A stretch of 47,068 bases of DNA, taken from Candidatus Kuenenia stuttgartensis. GTDB lineage: Bacteria; Planctomycetota; UBA11346. The translations under genes and the position numbers were made by a program. Under the pieces are notes generated by a model, which was given only the letters and a program-made list of their open reading frames with translations, ran no database searches and was not told the DNA's origin. Below, piece after piece: positions 32,148 to 39,896 of the stretch. Position 1 is the stretch's first letter, and every line of letters begins with the position of its first letter. The stretch is taken from the NCBI GenBank assembly GCA_945876185.1, contig CAMCMZ010000025.1, positions 1 to 47,068 on the forward strand, in the 5' to 3' direction.

Positions 32148-33419
32148 ATGGCCGCTCCCGCGCCGAAGCCCGTCTTGGTCGCCCCCACCGCCAAGGACCG
32201 CGACATCCTGCGCCGGCTGGCGACCCAGTGGCGCGAAATCACGGAATCACCGCGCTGCGCCTGGAACCGTGAACAGTGGCGTCGCCTGGCCGACCTTGAG
32301 GGCAGCGAGCGGCCCCTGGTGGCGGTGATCCCCGAAGGCGCGACGACGGAATTCATCGCCGGGATGCAGCTGGAATGCACGGATACCCACGCCCGCGACA
32401 CCGAGCGCGGACTGCGCCTGCGCCTGAAGCACTGGCATGAGATCGGTGACGACACGCCCTGGATGCCGTTCCACGATGTTTCCATGAATGTCAGCAATAG
32501 CGGCTATGGCGTCGAAATCCCCAGCCAGCATGGCGCCGATCGCGGCAGCATGGTCTGGACCGCGCCGCTCACCGACCTCGCCCGCGACCTGCCGAAACTC
32601 CGCCACCGCGAATGGACCATCGACCGCCAGACCGAAGAGGCCAAAGTCGCCTGGGCCGAGGCCGCCTTCGGCGATCTGCTGCCGGTGCGTGCGGTCAGCA
32701 GCCTTTGGTGGACCCTGGGCCTGACCTGGGAGGTGATCAAGCTGGTCGGGCTTCAGCCGTTGATGACCCTGATGTACGACGATCCCGACCACCTGCACGA
32801 ACTGATGGCCTGGATGCGCGATGATCACCACCTGATGATCGACTGGTACGCCCGCGAAAAGCTGTTGTTCCAGCACCACTTTTCCAGCCCCATCGGCTCC
32901 GGCGGCTATGGCCCGACCAAGAGCCTGGGCACCCATCCCATCGGCGTCGATCCGAGCCAGATGGTCGGCTTCAGCGAAAGCCAGGAAACGGTCGGCGTCT
33001 CGCCGAAACTCTTCGCCCAATTCATCCTGCCCTACCAGATCCCGCTCCTGGAGCGCTTCGGCCTCAACTACTACGGCTGTTGCGAACCGCTGCACCAGCG
33101 CATCGAGCACGTCCTGAAGATCCCGCGCCTGCGCTTCCTATCGTCGTCGCCCTGGTGCGACGACCAGAAGCTGGCCCCGCGCCTGGGCCGCGACTACGTG
33201 ATCATGAAGAAGCCCAACCCGGCCCCGGTCTGTGTCGGCTTCAACGAGGTCGCGATCCGTGAGGACCTGCGCCGCACCCTCGCCACCGCCAAGGACAGCC
33301 ACCTCGCCTTCATCATGAAGGACACCCACACCATCGAGAACCAGCCCGACCGCCTTGGCCGCTGGACGCGCATCGCGCGCGAGGAGATCGACAACGCCCT
33401 GGCGGTGACGGCGGGGTGA
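32148..33419 (+). CDS. Uroporphyrinogen decarboxylase-fold (URO-D superfamily) protein
   Basis: A 423-residue soluble protein with the TIM-barrel layout of the URO-D superfamily. Recognisable parts are LWWTLGLTWEVIKLVGLQPLM, DDPDHLHELMAWMRDDH, ISPKLF-like VGVSPKLFAQFILPYQIPLLERF and YYGCCEPLHQR (about residue 308), then FLSSSPWCD. The last two blocks place a Cys-Cys-Glu near the active-site end. True HemE enzymes have different substrate-binding arginines and are about 350 residues. Members of this wider family include corrinoid-linked methyltransferases (MtaA, CmuA type) and many sugar-regulon proteins of unknown role. The ATG at 32148 follows CCAGG. The AraC neighbour suggests inducible catabolism. 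Confidence 0.78.
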   Translation: MAAPAPKPVLVAPTAKDRDILRRLATQWREITESPRCAWNREQWRRLADLEGSERPLVAVIPEGATTEFIAGMQLECTDTHARDTERGLRLRLKHWHEIGDDTPWMPFHDVSMNVSNSGYGVEIPSQHGADRGSMVWTAPLTDLARDLPKLRHREWTIDRQTEEAKVAWAEAAFGDLLPVRAVSSLWWTLGLTWEVIKLVGLQPLMTLMYDDPDHLHELMAWMRDDHHLMIDWYAREKLLFQHHFSSPIGSGGYGPTKSLGTHPIGVDPSQMVGFSESQETVGVSPKLFAQFILPYQIPLLERFGLNYYGCCEPLHQRIEHVLKIPRLRFLSSSPWCDDQKLAPRLGRDYVIMKKPNPAPVCVGFNEVAIREDLRRTLATAKDSHLAFIMKDTHTIENQPDRLGRWTRIAREEIDNALAVTAG

Positions 33420-33429
33420 ACTGAAACGA

Positions 33430-34959
33430 TCAAAACCAGCGACCTTCCAGCCACAGGAGGCCGATCGCCGCCAACAGCGCGAGCACGGCGATGACGGCCG
33501 ACGGAGTGGCGTAGGCCCAGGCGGCGAGGAGGCGGTTGGTCGCAACCTGGCCTTCCTGTTTTCCAGAACGTCCCCACCTGCACCACAATACGGCGTGGAG
33601 GGAAGCCAGAATGGAGACGGTCAGAAATACCATGATCGGTCTCCAGCCGTCTTGCATGGACAAGGACCAGGCCATTGGTGTGAGCATGATGAAGACGAAG
33701 ATCACAACGATGGTGACCATGACGGCGGTTCCCAAATGCAACGGAGAGGGGATTTTCAACCGATTTCCGCACCAAAACCGGGCCACGAGCCAAGGCCCAA
33801 ATCCACCGCCAATCGCCATGGTAGATCCGGCCCACAGGCCCCATGACGTCTTGCCTAGCAATCGCCGGGAAAAATAAGCACCGCTGAAAGCACCCAGCAC
33901 CAGCACGGTGATCCAGGCACCCCAGAACGAATCGGGAATGGACATGATGGATACACCGCGCTCCAGAGCTGGTCGCAGGTCTGGAGCAAAAGTCAGGTCG
34001 TTGGCGAAGTCCGTATTTTCTTCAAGGCGAAGCTCGATTCGCGTCGCGCGTTGAGTTGGTTTCTCGGGCGCGATTGAGAGCCAGGTACAGACCGCGACAT
34101 GGCCGCTGGTAAACCCATCCGAACGGAGTTCGGATTCCGGTATGTTCCGGTACCAGTTCCAATGCGATCCCCAGATCGGAACGACGGCCCGTGGTCCACG
34201 TTTGGCGATGGCAGAGGTCCACCAGCCGGCCAGTTGGAGATGCACCCGAGTCTGACCGCCACCGATCGAAGCGCGCAAAGGAAACCACGGTTCGGCCGAT
34301 GGGAAGTCGAGCAGCAGGGCCGGGGACCGGTCGCGCCAACGATCCTGGTCCACCTTGGCTTCGGGATCCAGTCGGACCGCGATGATGCTGTGGCCCCCAT
34401 CAGCATAGGGCGCGAACCCGGCCAAACGGTCTGGCGGCACGGGCCGACCGAGTCCGGCCAAACGGAGCGCAAGTTGTTCTGGTTTTTCTGCGGGCAGAAC
34501 CGTGGCTGCTAGACCATCAGCCCGGATGGTGGTCTCTGCTGACGCAGCCGTAACGCGGGATTCCATGAGATTCGGGATGACGGCCAGACCAATTAACGGA
34601 AATGGCACCCCGGGAACCAGAAACGCAGAAATAGTCGTGGTGGTATGGATCAAACGCTCACGCGCCGCCTTCGGCGGATCCACGATCCCACCCCGCATCC
34701 ACGGCATATCCCGCGCCAGGTCGACATTCACCTGGTCCGGCCGGCCGCGCACCGGCACGAGCCAGATGCCGCTTTCAGTGGCGGCGAGATCCAGACGCAC
34801 CGCCAGGGCCATGCGCTGGCGGCCGTCGGCGTGGGTGATGAGCGCGGTCTGATCACGTTCGGCGATGCGCGGCCAGTCGGCGCCCATCTTGAAGGACGCC
34901 CCGTCGGCACCCAGGGTTCCGATCATGAACAGCACGAGCAGCACGCGCAGGACGGTCAT
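33430..34959 (-). CDS. DUF2330-like exported domain with C-terminal membrane helices
   Basis: A 509-residue membrane protein. A signal peptide (MTVLRVLLVLFMIGTLGADG) is followed by an extracytoplasmic domain. It begins AERDQTALITHADGRQRMALAVRLDL and continues with GIWLVPVRGRPDQVNVDLA, as in DUF2330 proteins. The C-terminal 170 residues contain about five membrane helices (for example WGAWITVLVLGAFSGAYF, AVMVTIVVIFVFIMLTPMAW and AVIAVLALLAAIGLLWL). The start ATG at 34959 is preferred over a TTG/GTG 11 codons upstream. Function unknown. It is not obviously linked to the sugar genes around it. Confidence 0.65.
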   Translation of the reverse strand: MTVLRVLLVLFMIGTLGADGASFKMGADWPRIAERDQTALITHADGRQRMALAVRLDLAATESGIWLVPVRGRPDQVNVDLARDMPWMRGGIVDPPKAARERLIHTTTTISAFLVPGVPFPLIGLAVIPNLMESRVTAASAETTIRADGLAATVLPAEKPEQLALRLAGLGRPVPPDRLAGFAPYADGGHSIIAVRLDPEAKVDQDRWRDRSPALLLDFPSAEPWFPLRASIGGGQTRVHLQLAGWWTSAIAKRGPRAVVPIWGSHWNWYRNIPESELRSDGFTSGHVAVCTWLSIAPEKPTQRATRIELRLEENTDFANDLTFAPDLRPALERGVSIMSIPDSFWGAWITVLVLGAFSGAYFSRRLLGKTSWGLWAGSTMAIGGGFGPWLVARFWCGNRLKIPSPLHLGTAVMVTIVVIFVFIMLTPMAWSLSMQDGWRPIMVFLTVSILASLHAVLWCRWGRSGKQEGQVATNRLLAAWAYATPSAVIAVLALLAAIGLLWLEGRWF

Positions 34960-35044
34960 GTCGGCATGGTCGCGCCGCAGGACGGATCGCAACCCGGCGT
35001 CGCGCCGGTCGTCGCACGGCGTCGCGATCGGCGCTATATAGGCG

Positions 35045-35881
35045 TCATGCCGGCGCAGCGGGCCGGGTGGCTGCGCGCTGGTGCCGGGCGCGATGGGTGC
35101 TCGCGGTTTCGCCGATCAGGGCGCGGAAACGGCGGGAAAAATACAGCGGATCATCGAAGCCCAGGCGCTGGGCGATGCCGGCGATGGACTCATCGGTCTC
35201 GACCAGCAGGCGGCAGGCACGGCGCAGGCGCAGGTGCATGAGGTAGCGCTGCGGCGGGATGCCGACCTGGCGGTTCCACAGGCGGCGGAAGGTGGCCGTG
35301 CTCAGACCGTGCTCGGCGGCCAAGTGGTCGATGTCGTGCGCTTCGAGGAAGCGGTCTTCGAGCAGGGCCCGCACGGCGTTGATGGCGCGCAATCCGGCGT
35401 CGGTCTCGGGTGCGGCGGCGTCAAGCAGGCTGGCCAGCACCAGGTGCTCGGCGGTGCGATCGATGCGATCGACGACGCCGCGGCCGTCGGGGTGTTCGAG
35501 CTGGGTCCTGAGTTCCGCCAGGGCGGCGAGCACCGGACCGGGATCGCCAAGGTACCAGATCGGCCGGGCCGGCGCGATGAACCCCAGGCGCTTGAGTTCG
35601 TCGCCGCAGGGCGAGGCGTAGACCAGGAAGACTTCCTCCCAGGTCTGGTGCGGGCCGTAGCGGAAGTGCTCGCCTGGTCGCTGGGTAAGAACGCACGGTG
35701 CGTGCACCGGCCAGGTCCGCCCGCCGACCGTGTACTCGCCGCTGCCCTGGAGGATGAACGAGAATGCATAGGTGTCGAAGACGCGGTCGAGCCAGTCGCG
35801 TTTTTCGGCGATGAAACCGATTGAGGCCAGGGGCAGCCGCGACGGGTGCCGGCGGGTCAGCGAGAGCAGGTGCTCGTACAT
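35045..35881 (-). CDS. AraC-family transcriptional regulator
   Basis: A 278-residue regulator. The N-terminal cupin sensor has FSFILQGSGEYTVGGRTW and LTQRPGEHFRYG. The C-terminal DNA-binding domain has DIDHLAAEHGLSTATFRRLW and ESIAGIAQRLGFDDPLYFSRRF, the two helix-turn-helix units. It is divergent from the Gfo/Idh-isomerase pair, and a pair of direct repeats in the shared 177-base gap looks like its operator. A sugar or sugar acid is the likely inducer, but it cannot be named. The tail is an Arg/Ala-rich extension after the second unit. Confidence 0.92.
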   Translation of the reverse strand: MYEHLLSLTRRHPSRLPLASIGFIAEKRDWLDRVFDTYAFSFILQGSGEYTVGGRTWPVHAPCVLTQRPGEHFRYGPHQTWEEVFLVYASPCGDELKRLGFIAPARPIWYLGDPGPVLAALAELRTQLEHPDGRGVVDRIDRTAEHLVLASLLDAAAPETDAGLRAINAVRALLEDRFLEAHDIDHLAAEHGLSTATFRRLWNRQVGIPPQRYLMHLRLRRACRLLVETDESIAGIAQRLGFDDPLYFSRRFRALIGETASTHRARHQRAATRPAAPA

Positions 35882-35897
35882 GCGGTCGTGAAATTAT

Positions 35898-35953
35898 CGT
35901 CCATATCGGTGAGGGAAGCGTCCATTGTCCCCGGGAAAGCAGAGGCATAAAAT
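35898..35953 (+). promoter_or_regulatory. Putative AraC operator half-sites and -10 element for the Gfo/Idh operon
   Basis: CGTCCAT occurs at 35898-35904 and 35919-35925, direct repeats exactly 21 bases apart (two helical turns), as expected for an AraC-type dimer. The second half-site abuts a poor -35 region, and TAAAAT at 35948-35953 is a plausible -10. A weak -35 next to an activator site is the classic class II arrangement. Confidence 0.55.
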
Positions 35954-36058
35954 GCAAACTTACCATGGCGGAAATCGCTTCCACCCCGGTTCGACCGCAT
36001 CGTCCCGAGCCAAACCACGGCTGCGATCGCCGCAAAAAACCACCATACGAGGATCACC

Positions 36059-37096
36059 ATGCCCCGCTATTCCCAGCCCTCTGAGATCACCGTCGGCGTC
36101 GTCGGCTACGGCGGCGCCTTCAACATGGGCAAGTACCACCTCGATCAGATGCAGAAGGCCGGCATGCGGCCGCTGGCGGTGGTCGAACTCGACGCCGCGC
36201 GCCTGGACGTCGCCAAGAAAGAATTCCCCGGCATCGAAACCTATGCGACCGTCGACGCGATGCTGGCGGCGTCGCAGGTGCAGATCGTGGTGATCATCAC
36301 CCCGCACAACACCCACGCCGAGATCGCCCTGAAGTGCCTCAAGGCCGGCAGGCATGTGGTCTGCGAAAAGCCATTCGCGATCACCACCGCCGAATGCGAC
36401 GCGATGATCGCTGCCGCCAAGGCGAAGAACCTCTGCCTGAGCACTTACCACAACCGCCACTGGGACGGGCATATCCTCAAGGCGGTGGAACTGATCGTGA
36501 CGGAAAAAGCGATCGGCGAGGTCACCCGCATCGAGGCCCATATGGGCAGCTACGGCAAGCCCGGCGACTGGTGGCGCACCTCGAAGACGATCAGCGGTGG
36601 CATCCTGTACGATTGGGGTGTCCACCTGTTGGAGTACAGCCTGCAACTGATCGACGGCCAGATCAGCGAGGTCACCGGGGTGGCGAAAAACGGCTTCTGG
36701 GCCGACCAGACCAAGTGGAAGGCCGACGCGAATGAGGACGAAGCCTTCGCCCTGGTGCGCTTCAAGGACGGCCGCTGGCTGACCCTGATGATCACCCAGC
36801 TCGATGCCAATCCCAAGCGCGGCATCCTGGAGGTCACCGGCACCAAGGGTTCATACATCATCGATTTCGGCAGCTATGAACTGATCCAGCCCCAGGCCGA
36901 CGGCCGCACCCTGATCACCAAGGGCAAGAACCCCGAGGGCCAGCAGCATCTGTACTACCAGAACATCGCCGACCACCTGGTGACCGACGCGCCCCTCATC
37001 ATCACCCCCGAATGGTCGCGCCGACCCATCCATATCCTCGACCTCGCCGACGCCTCGGCAAAACAGGGTCGTGCCATCCCCGCCACCTACGCCTGA
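36059..37096 (+). CDS. Gfo/Idh/MocA-family NAD(P)-dependent oxidoreductase
   Basis: A 345-residue dehydrogenase-type protein. The N-terminal Rossmann fold has VGVVGYGGAFNMGKYH (12-27) and the family motif EKPFAITTAECDAMI with Glu103-Lys104-Pro105. The C-terminal alpha/beta domain has SKTISGGILYDWGVHLLEY, where GGxxxDxGxH carries the catalytic His region. Substrates in this family are sugars, inositols or sugar acids. It is followed 17 bases later by a sugar isomerase-like gene, so both probably act in one pathway under the divergent AraC regulator. Confidence 0.94.
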   Translation: MPRYSQPSEITVGVVGYGGAFNMGKYHLDQMQKAGMRPLAVVELDAARLDVAKKEFPGIETYATVDAMLAASQVQIVVIITPHNTHAEIALKCLKAGRHVVCEKPFAITTAECDAMIAAAKAKNLCLSTYHNRHWDGHILKAVELIVTEKAIGEVTRIEAHMGSYGKPGDWWRTSKTISGGILYDWGVHLLEYSLQLIDGQISEVTGVAKNGFWADQTKWKADANEDEAFALVRFKDGRWLTLMITQLDANPKRGILEVTGTKGSYIIDFGSYELIQPQADGRTLITKGKNPEGQQHLYYQNIADHLVTDAPLIITPEWSRRPIHILDLADASAKQGRAIPATYA

Positions 37097-37113
37097 TCAC
37101 CAAGGAAAAAACC

Positions 37114-37872
37114 ATGCCCGCACCCATTTCCGTCCAACTGTATTCCCTGCGTGAAGCGATGAAGGACGGCAAGCACGCCACCGTCCTCGCCGCCCTCGGC
37201 AAGGCCGGCTTCGTCGGCGTCGAGACCGCCGGCCTCTACGGCCTCAAACCCGCCGAATTCAAAAAGCTCGCCAGCGACAACGGCCTGGTCGTCTCGTCGA
37301 CCCACGGCCCGACGCCCACCGCCACCAATGTGGCCGAGGTCATCGACACCAACCGCGCTCTGGGTTCGCCGTACGCGATCTCGGGTTTCGGTCCGAACGA
37401 CTTCAAGGACCTCGACACCATCCGCACCACCGCCGACAAGCTCAACACCGGCATCAGCCTGCTGAAGTCCAGCGGAGTGAAGTTCGCCATGCACAATCAT
37501 TGGTGGGAGTTCGAACGCCTGCTCGGCCGCGCCAAGATCGACTGGCTGCTCGATCTCGTCCCCGACCTGCACCTGGAGATCGACACCTATTGGGCCTCCA
37601 ACTTCCAGGCCGAGGTCCCGGCGGAGCAGGTGCGGCGGTTCGCCGCTCGCACCCCTTACCTGCACCTCAAGGACGGCCCCTTCATCAAGGACCAGCCGAT
37701 GGTCGCCTGCGGCGGCGGCAAGCAGGACTTCCCCGCCATCGTCGGCGCCGCCGATCCCAAACTGCTGCAATGGGTGGTGGTCGAACTCGACGCCTGCGCC
37801 ACCGACATGCTGACGGCGGTGATCGAGAGCAAACGGTTCCTGGTAGATAAAGGTCTGGCGCGCGGTCGCTGA
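37114..37872 (+). CDS. Sugar phosphate isomerase/epimerase (xylose-isomerase-like TIM barrel)
   Basis: A 252-residue protein of the AP-endonuclease-2-like TIM-barrel family. Typical segments are ISVQLYSLREAMKDG, AGFVGVETAGLYG, FAMHNHWWEFE with a metal-ligand His/Glu cluster, DLHLEIDTYWAS and LHLKDGPF. The metal-binding Glu and Asp are in place in LEIDTYW. An AAGGA precedes the ATG. Pairs of this enzyme with Gfo/Idh proteins are common in catabolism of unusual sugars or inositols. The exact substrate is unknown. Confidence 0.9.
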   Translation: MPAPISVQLYSLREAMKDGKHATVLAALGKAGFVGVETAGLYGLKPAEFKKLASDNGLVVSSTHGPTPTATNVAEVIDTNRALGSPYAISGFGPNDFKDLDTIRTTADKLNTGISLLKSSGVKFAMHNHWWEFERLLGRAKIDWLLDLVPDLHLEIDTYWASNFQAEVPAEQVRRFAARTPYLHLKDGPFIKDQPMVACGGGKQDFPAIVGAADPKLLQWVVVELDACATDMLTAVIESKRFLVDKGLARGR

Positions 37873-37890
37873 GCGGGGTATCTCGCCAGC

Positions 37891-38475
37891 ATGAACCGCT
37901 GGCGGAAGATCCTGGACGCGGTGCGCGAACGCTGCGCCGGCCATTCGTGGCCGGCGTATGCCGCCTTGCTGGCGGTCTTCGCCTGGTTCAGCGTCGGGCC
38001 GCTGTTTGATGCGAACGCGTGGTCGCCGGTGAGTTGGATGACCGTGGCGATCCATGAATCCGGGCACTTTGTCACCATGTTCTGGGCGCCGGCGTGGTTG
38101 AGCGTTGCTGCCGGCAGCGGATTCCAGTGGGGCGCACCGGTGCTGTGCGGTTGGCTGCTTTGGCGTCAAGGCGAACCATTCGCCATCCCGGTCGCGCTGG
38201 TGTGGCTGGGCATGAGCCTGGGGATGAGCGTTGCCTACATCGCGGATGCCTCGGCCCAGGCCCTGCCGTTGATCACGGTAGGTGCCTATCACCCCGATAC
38301 CCACGATTGGCATTTCATGCTGGGTGGACTCGGTCTGCTCGGGTGCGAAGGCTTCATCTCGGGCCTGTGCCGGCTGGCGTCGGTCGTGTCGCTGCTGGCT
38401 GGACTCGCCTTCGGCGTCTGGGTGATCGTCGAGATGGCCAAGGCAGCGAAGGCAGCGAAGGCGACGAAGCCGTAG
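37891..38475 (+). CDS. Membrane protein with HExxH motif, possible M50-like metalloprotease
   Basis: A 194-residue protein with about four or five membrane helices. An H55-E-S-G-H59 motif follows a helix start (WMTVAIHESGHFVTMFW), the same type of HExxH zinc site as in intramembrane site-2 proteases. A possible third ligand lies in HDWHFMLGG further on. It is shorter than standard M50 proteins and lacks a PDZ domain. The C-terminus is an unusual Ala/Lys repeat (KAAKAAKATK). It begins 18 bases after the isomerase gene and could be co-transcribed, but a functional link is doubtful. Protease activity is inference. Confidence 0.6.
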   Translation: MNRWRKILDAVRERCAGHSWPAYAALLAVFAWFSVGPLFDANAWSPVSWMTVAIHESGHFVTMFWAPAWLSVAAGSGFQWGAPVLCGWLLWRQGEPFAIPVALVWLGMSLGMSVAYIADASAQALPLITVGAYHPDTHDWHFMLGGLGLLGCEGFISGLCRLASVVSLLAGLAFGVWVIVEMAKAAKAAKATKP

Positions 38476-38491
38476 CGAAAAGCACGTCCTG

Positions 38492-39781
38492 TCAGGGGAT
38501 GAACGCCGGCTCTGCCGAGCGCTTGCGCAGCGTCGGCGGATCGACCAGCCGGCCTTCCTCGCGGATGATCTTGCCCGTCAGCCAGGCCTGGGCCCACAGC
38601 CGCTGGGTCGACTTTCCGGATTGTCGTAGGCACGCGGCCGAGATGGGGCAGGACATGCCGATCGCCACCGTCCGGCCGTGGATGGTCACCTCGACCGGCG
38701 GCACCTGCGGGTTGACGGGAAAGCCGTTCGGGCACCAGCGCAGGTCGGTTGACGGATCGGGGGTGGGAATCCCGCGGTTGGCGCCGATCTGGGATCTCAG
38801 CTGGACGCGAGCGGCATCACTGCGCGCGGGGCTGACCGTCTGCATCGGCACGGTCGGGACGGGACTGGAAACAGGTCGCTCAGGCGGTTCACCGGGATAG
38901 AGCGCAGCCGCGGGTTCCGAACTGGCCACCATGGGCGTCGCTGTCTGGACAACCGTTTCGGTGCTCGCCACCGGGGTCATGGGCGCGGGCGTCGAGGATG
39001 CGGTGGCCGGCGCAGGGCGTTCCTCGACGCGCTGCGTGATGGCGGTCTGAGTCGTCTTCGCAGCGCCCAGGGTGCGGACACCGACGATTCCCACCCCGAC
39101 CACCACCACGGCGGCAGCCGCAGCGATCATCCAGGTGCCGCCAGCCTTGATGGCGGCGGTCTTGGCGCCGGTTTTGCCGGCTGCGCCGAGCGCGATGCGG
39201 GCAGCGAGTCCAGGCGGACTTTCGCTGGCGCCCAGTCCAGTGGACAGGAAGGCGGTGATCGCGACCAGGCAGCCAGGTCCGAGCCGGCGCACCATGCGTT
39301 CGCGCAGTTCACTGCGGGCTTTTTCGAGGCGCTTGTGCACGGCCGAGCGGCCGACGCCGCTGCCCTGGGCGAGGTCGTCGAGGCTGCGGCCCTGGATGTG
39401 GTGGGCGAGCAGCAGCTCACGGCTGTCAGGATCGAGTTCGGCCAGGCAGTCGTCGACGATGCCGGCGATCTCGGCGGATTCGATGGCGTGTTCGTGCTCG
39501 GCCACGGCGCAGTCGCTGTGGGCACCGTCACTGCGGGCCGAGGCCACCTGGCGCCGATGCAGGCGGCCTTCGCTGCGCAGGCGGTTGAGCGCCGTCGAGC
39601 GGGCGCAGGCGTGCAGCCAGCCGGCGTCGCTGGTGCGGGTGGTGCGCGGTGAACGCAGCAGGCGCACGAAGGTGTCCTGCGCCGCATCGGCCGCGTCCTG
39701 GTCGTTGCCCAGGATGCGTCGGCAGGTGCTGTAGACGAGGTCGAAATGCTGATCGACCAGCACGTCGGCGGGGGCGTTCAT
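38492..39781 (-). CDS. ECF sigma factor with membrane-spanning C-terminal extension
   Basis: A 429-residue fusion. Residues about 8-75 are sigma region 2 (VDQHFDLVYSTCRRILGNDQDAADAAQDTF) and 109-170 region 4 (DPDSRELLLAHHIQGRSLDDLAQGSGVGRSAVHKRLEKAR). A hydrophobic segment follows at 171-185, then a strong membrane helix at about 217-236 (MIAAAAAVVVVGVGIVGV). The extracytoplasmic tail of about 190 residues is Pro/Thr-rich and ends in a conserved-looking block with WCPNGF, GMSCPISAACL and RLWAQAWLTGK. This puts sensor and sigma in one chain. The ATG at 39781 is used. It converges with the HExxH gene. Confidence 0.85.
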   Translation of the reverse strand: MNAPADVLVDQHFDLVYSTCRRILGNDQDAADAAQDTFVRLLRSPRTTRTSDAGWLHACARSTALNRLRSEGRLHRRQVASARSDGAHSDCAVAEHEHAIESAEIAGIVDDCLAELDPDSRELLLAHHIQGRSLDDLAQGSGVGRSAVHKRLEKARSELRERMVRRLGPGCLVAITAFLSTGLGASESPPGLAARIALGAAGKTGAKTAAIKAGGTWMIAAAAAVVVVGVGIVGVRTLGAAKTTQTAITQRVEERPAPATASSTPAPMTPVASTETVVQTATPMVASSEPAAALYPGEPPERPVSSPVPTVPMQTVSPARSDAARVQLRSQIGANRGIPTPDPSTDLRWCPNGFPVNPQVPPVEVTIHGRTVAIGMSCPISAACLRQSGKSTQRLWAQAWLTGKIIREEGRLVDPPTLRKRSAEPAFIP

Positions 39782-39896
39782 GGTGGGCAAGGATCAGCTC
39801 TGCCACCGCCGGGCCAGCCGACGCGGATCGCCTCCGGGCGGGTGTTGCGTTGGGTGGATCAGTCCGTGTCCTGTCATCGCCCACGCTGGAAACCGC

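Noticed and set aside
32148-33419. Annotation as haem-pathway HemE
   Set aside because: The length, conserved blocks and AraC context differ from HemE; only the superfamily fold is supported.
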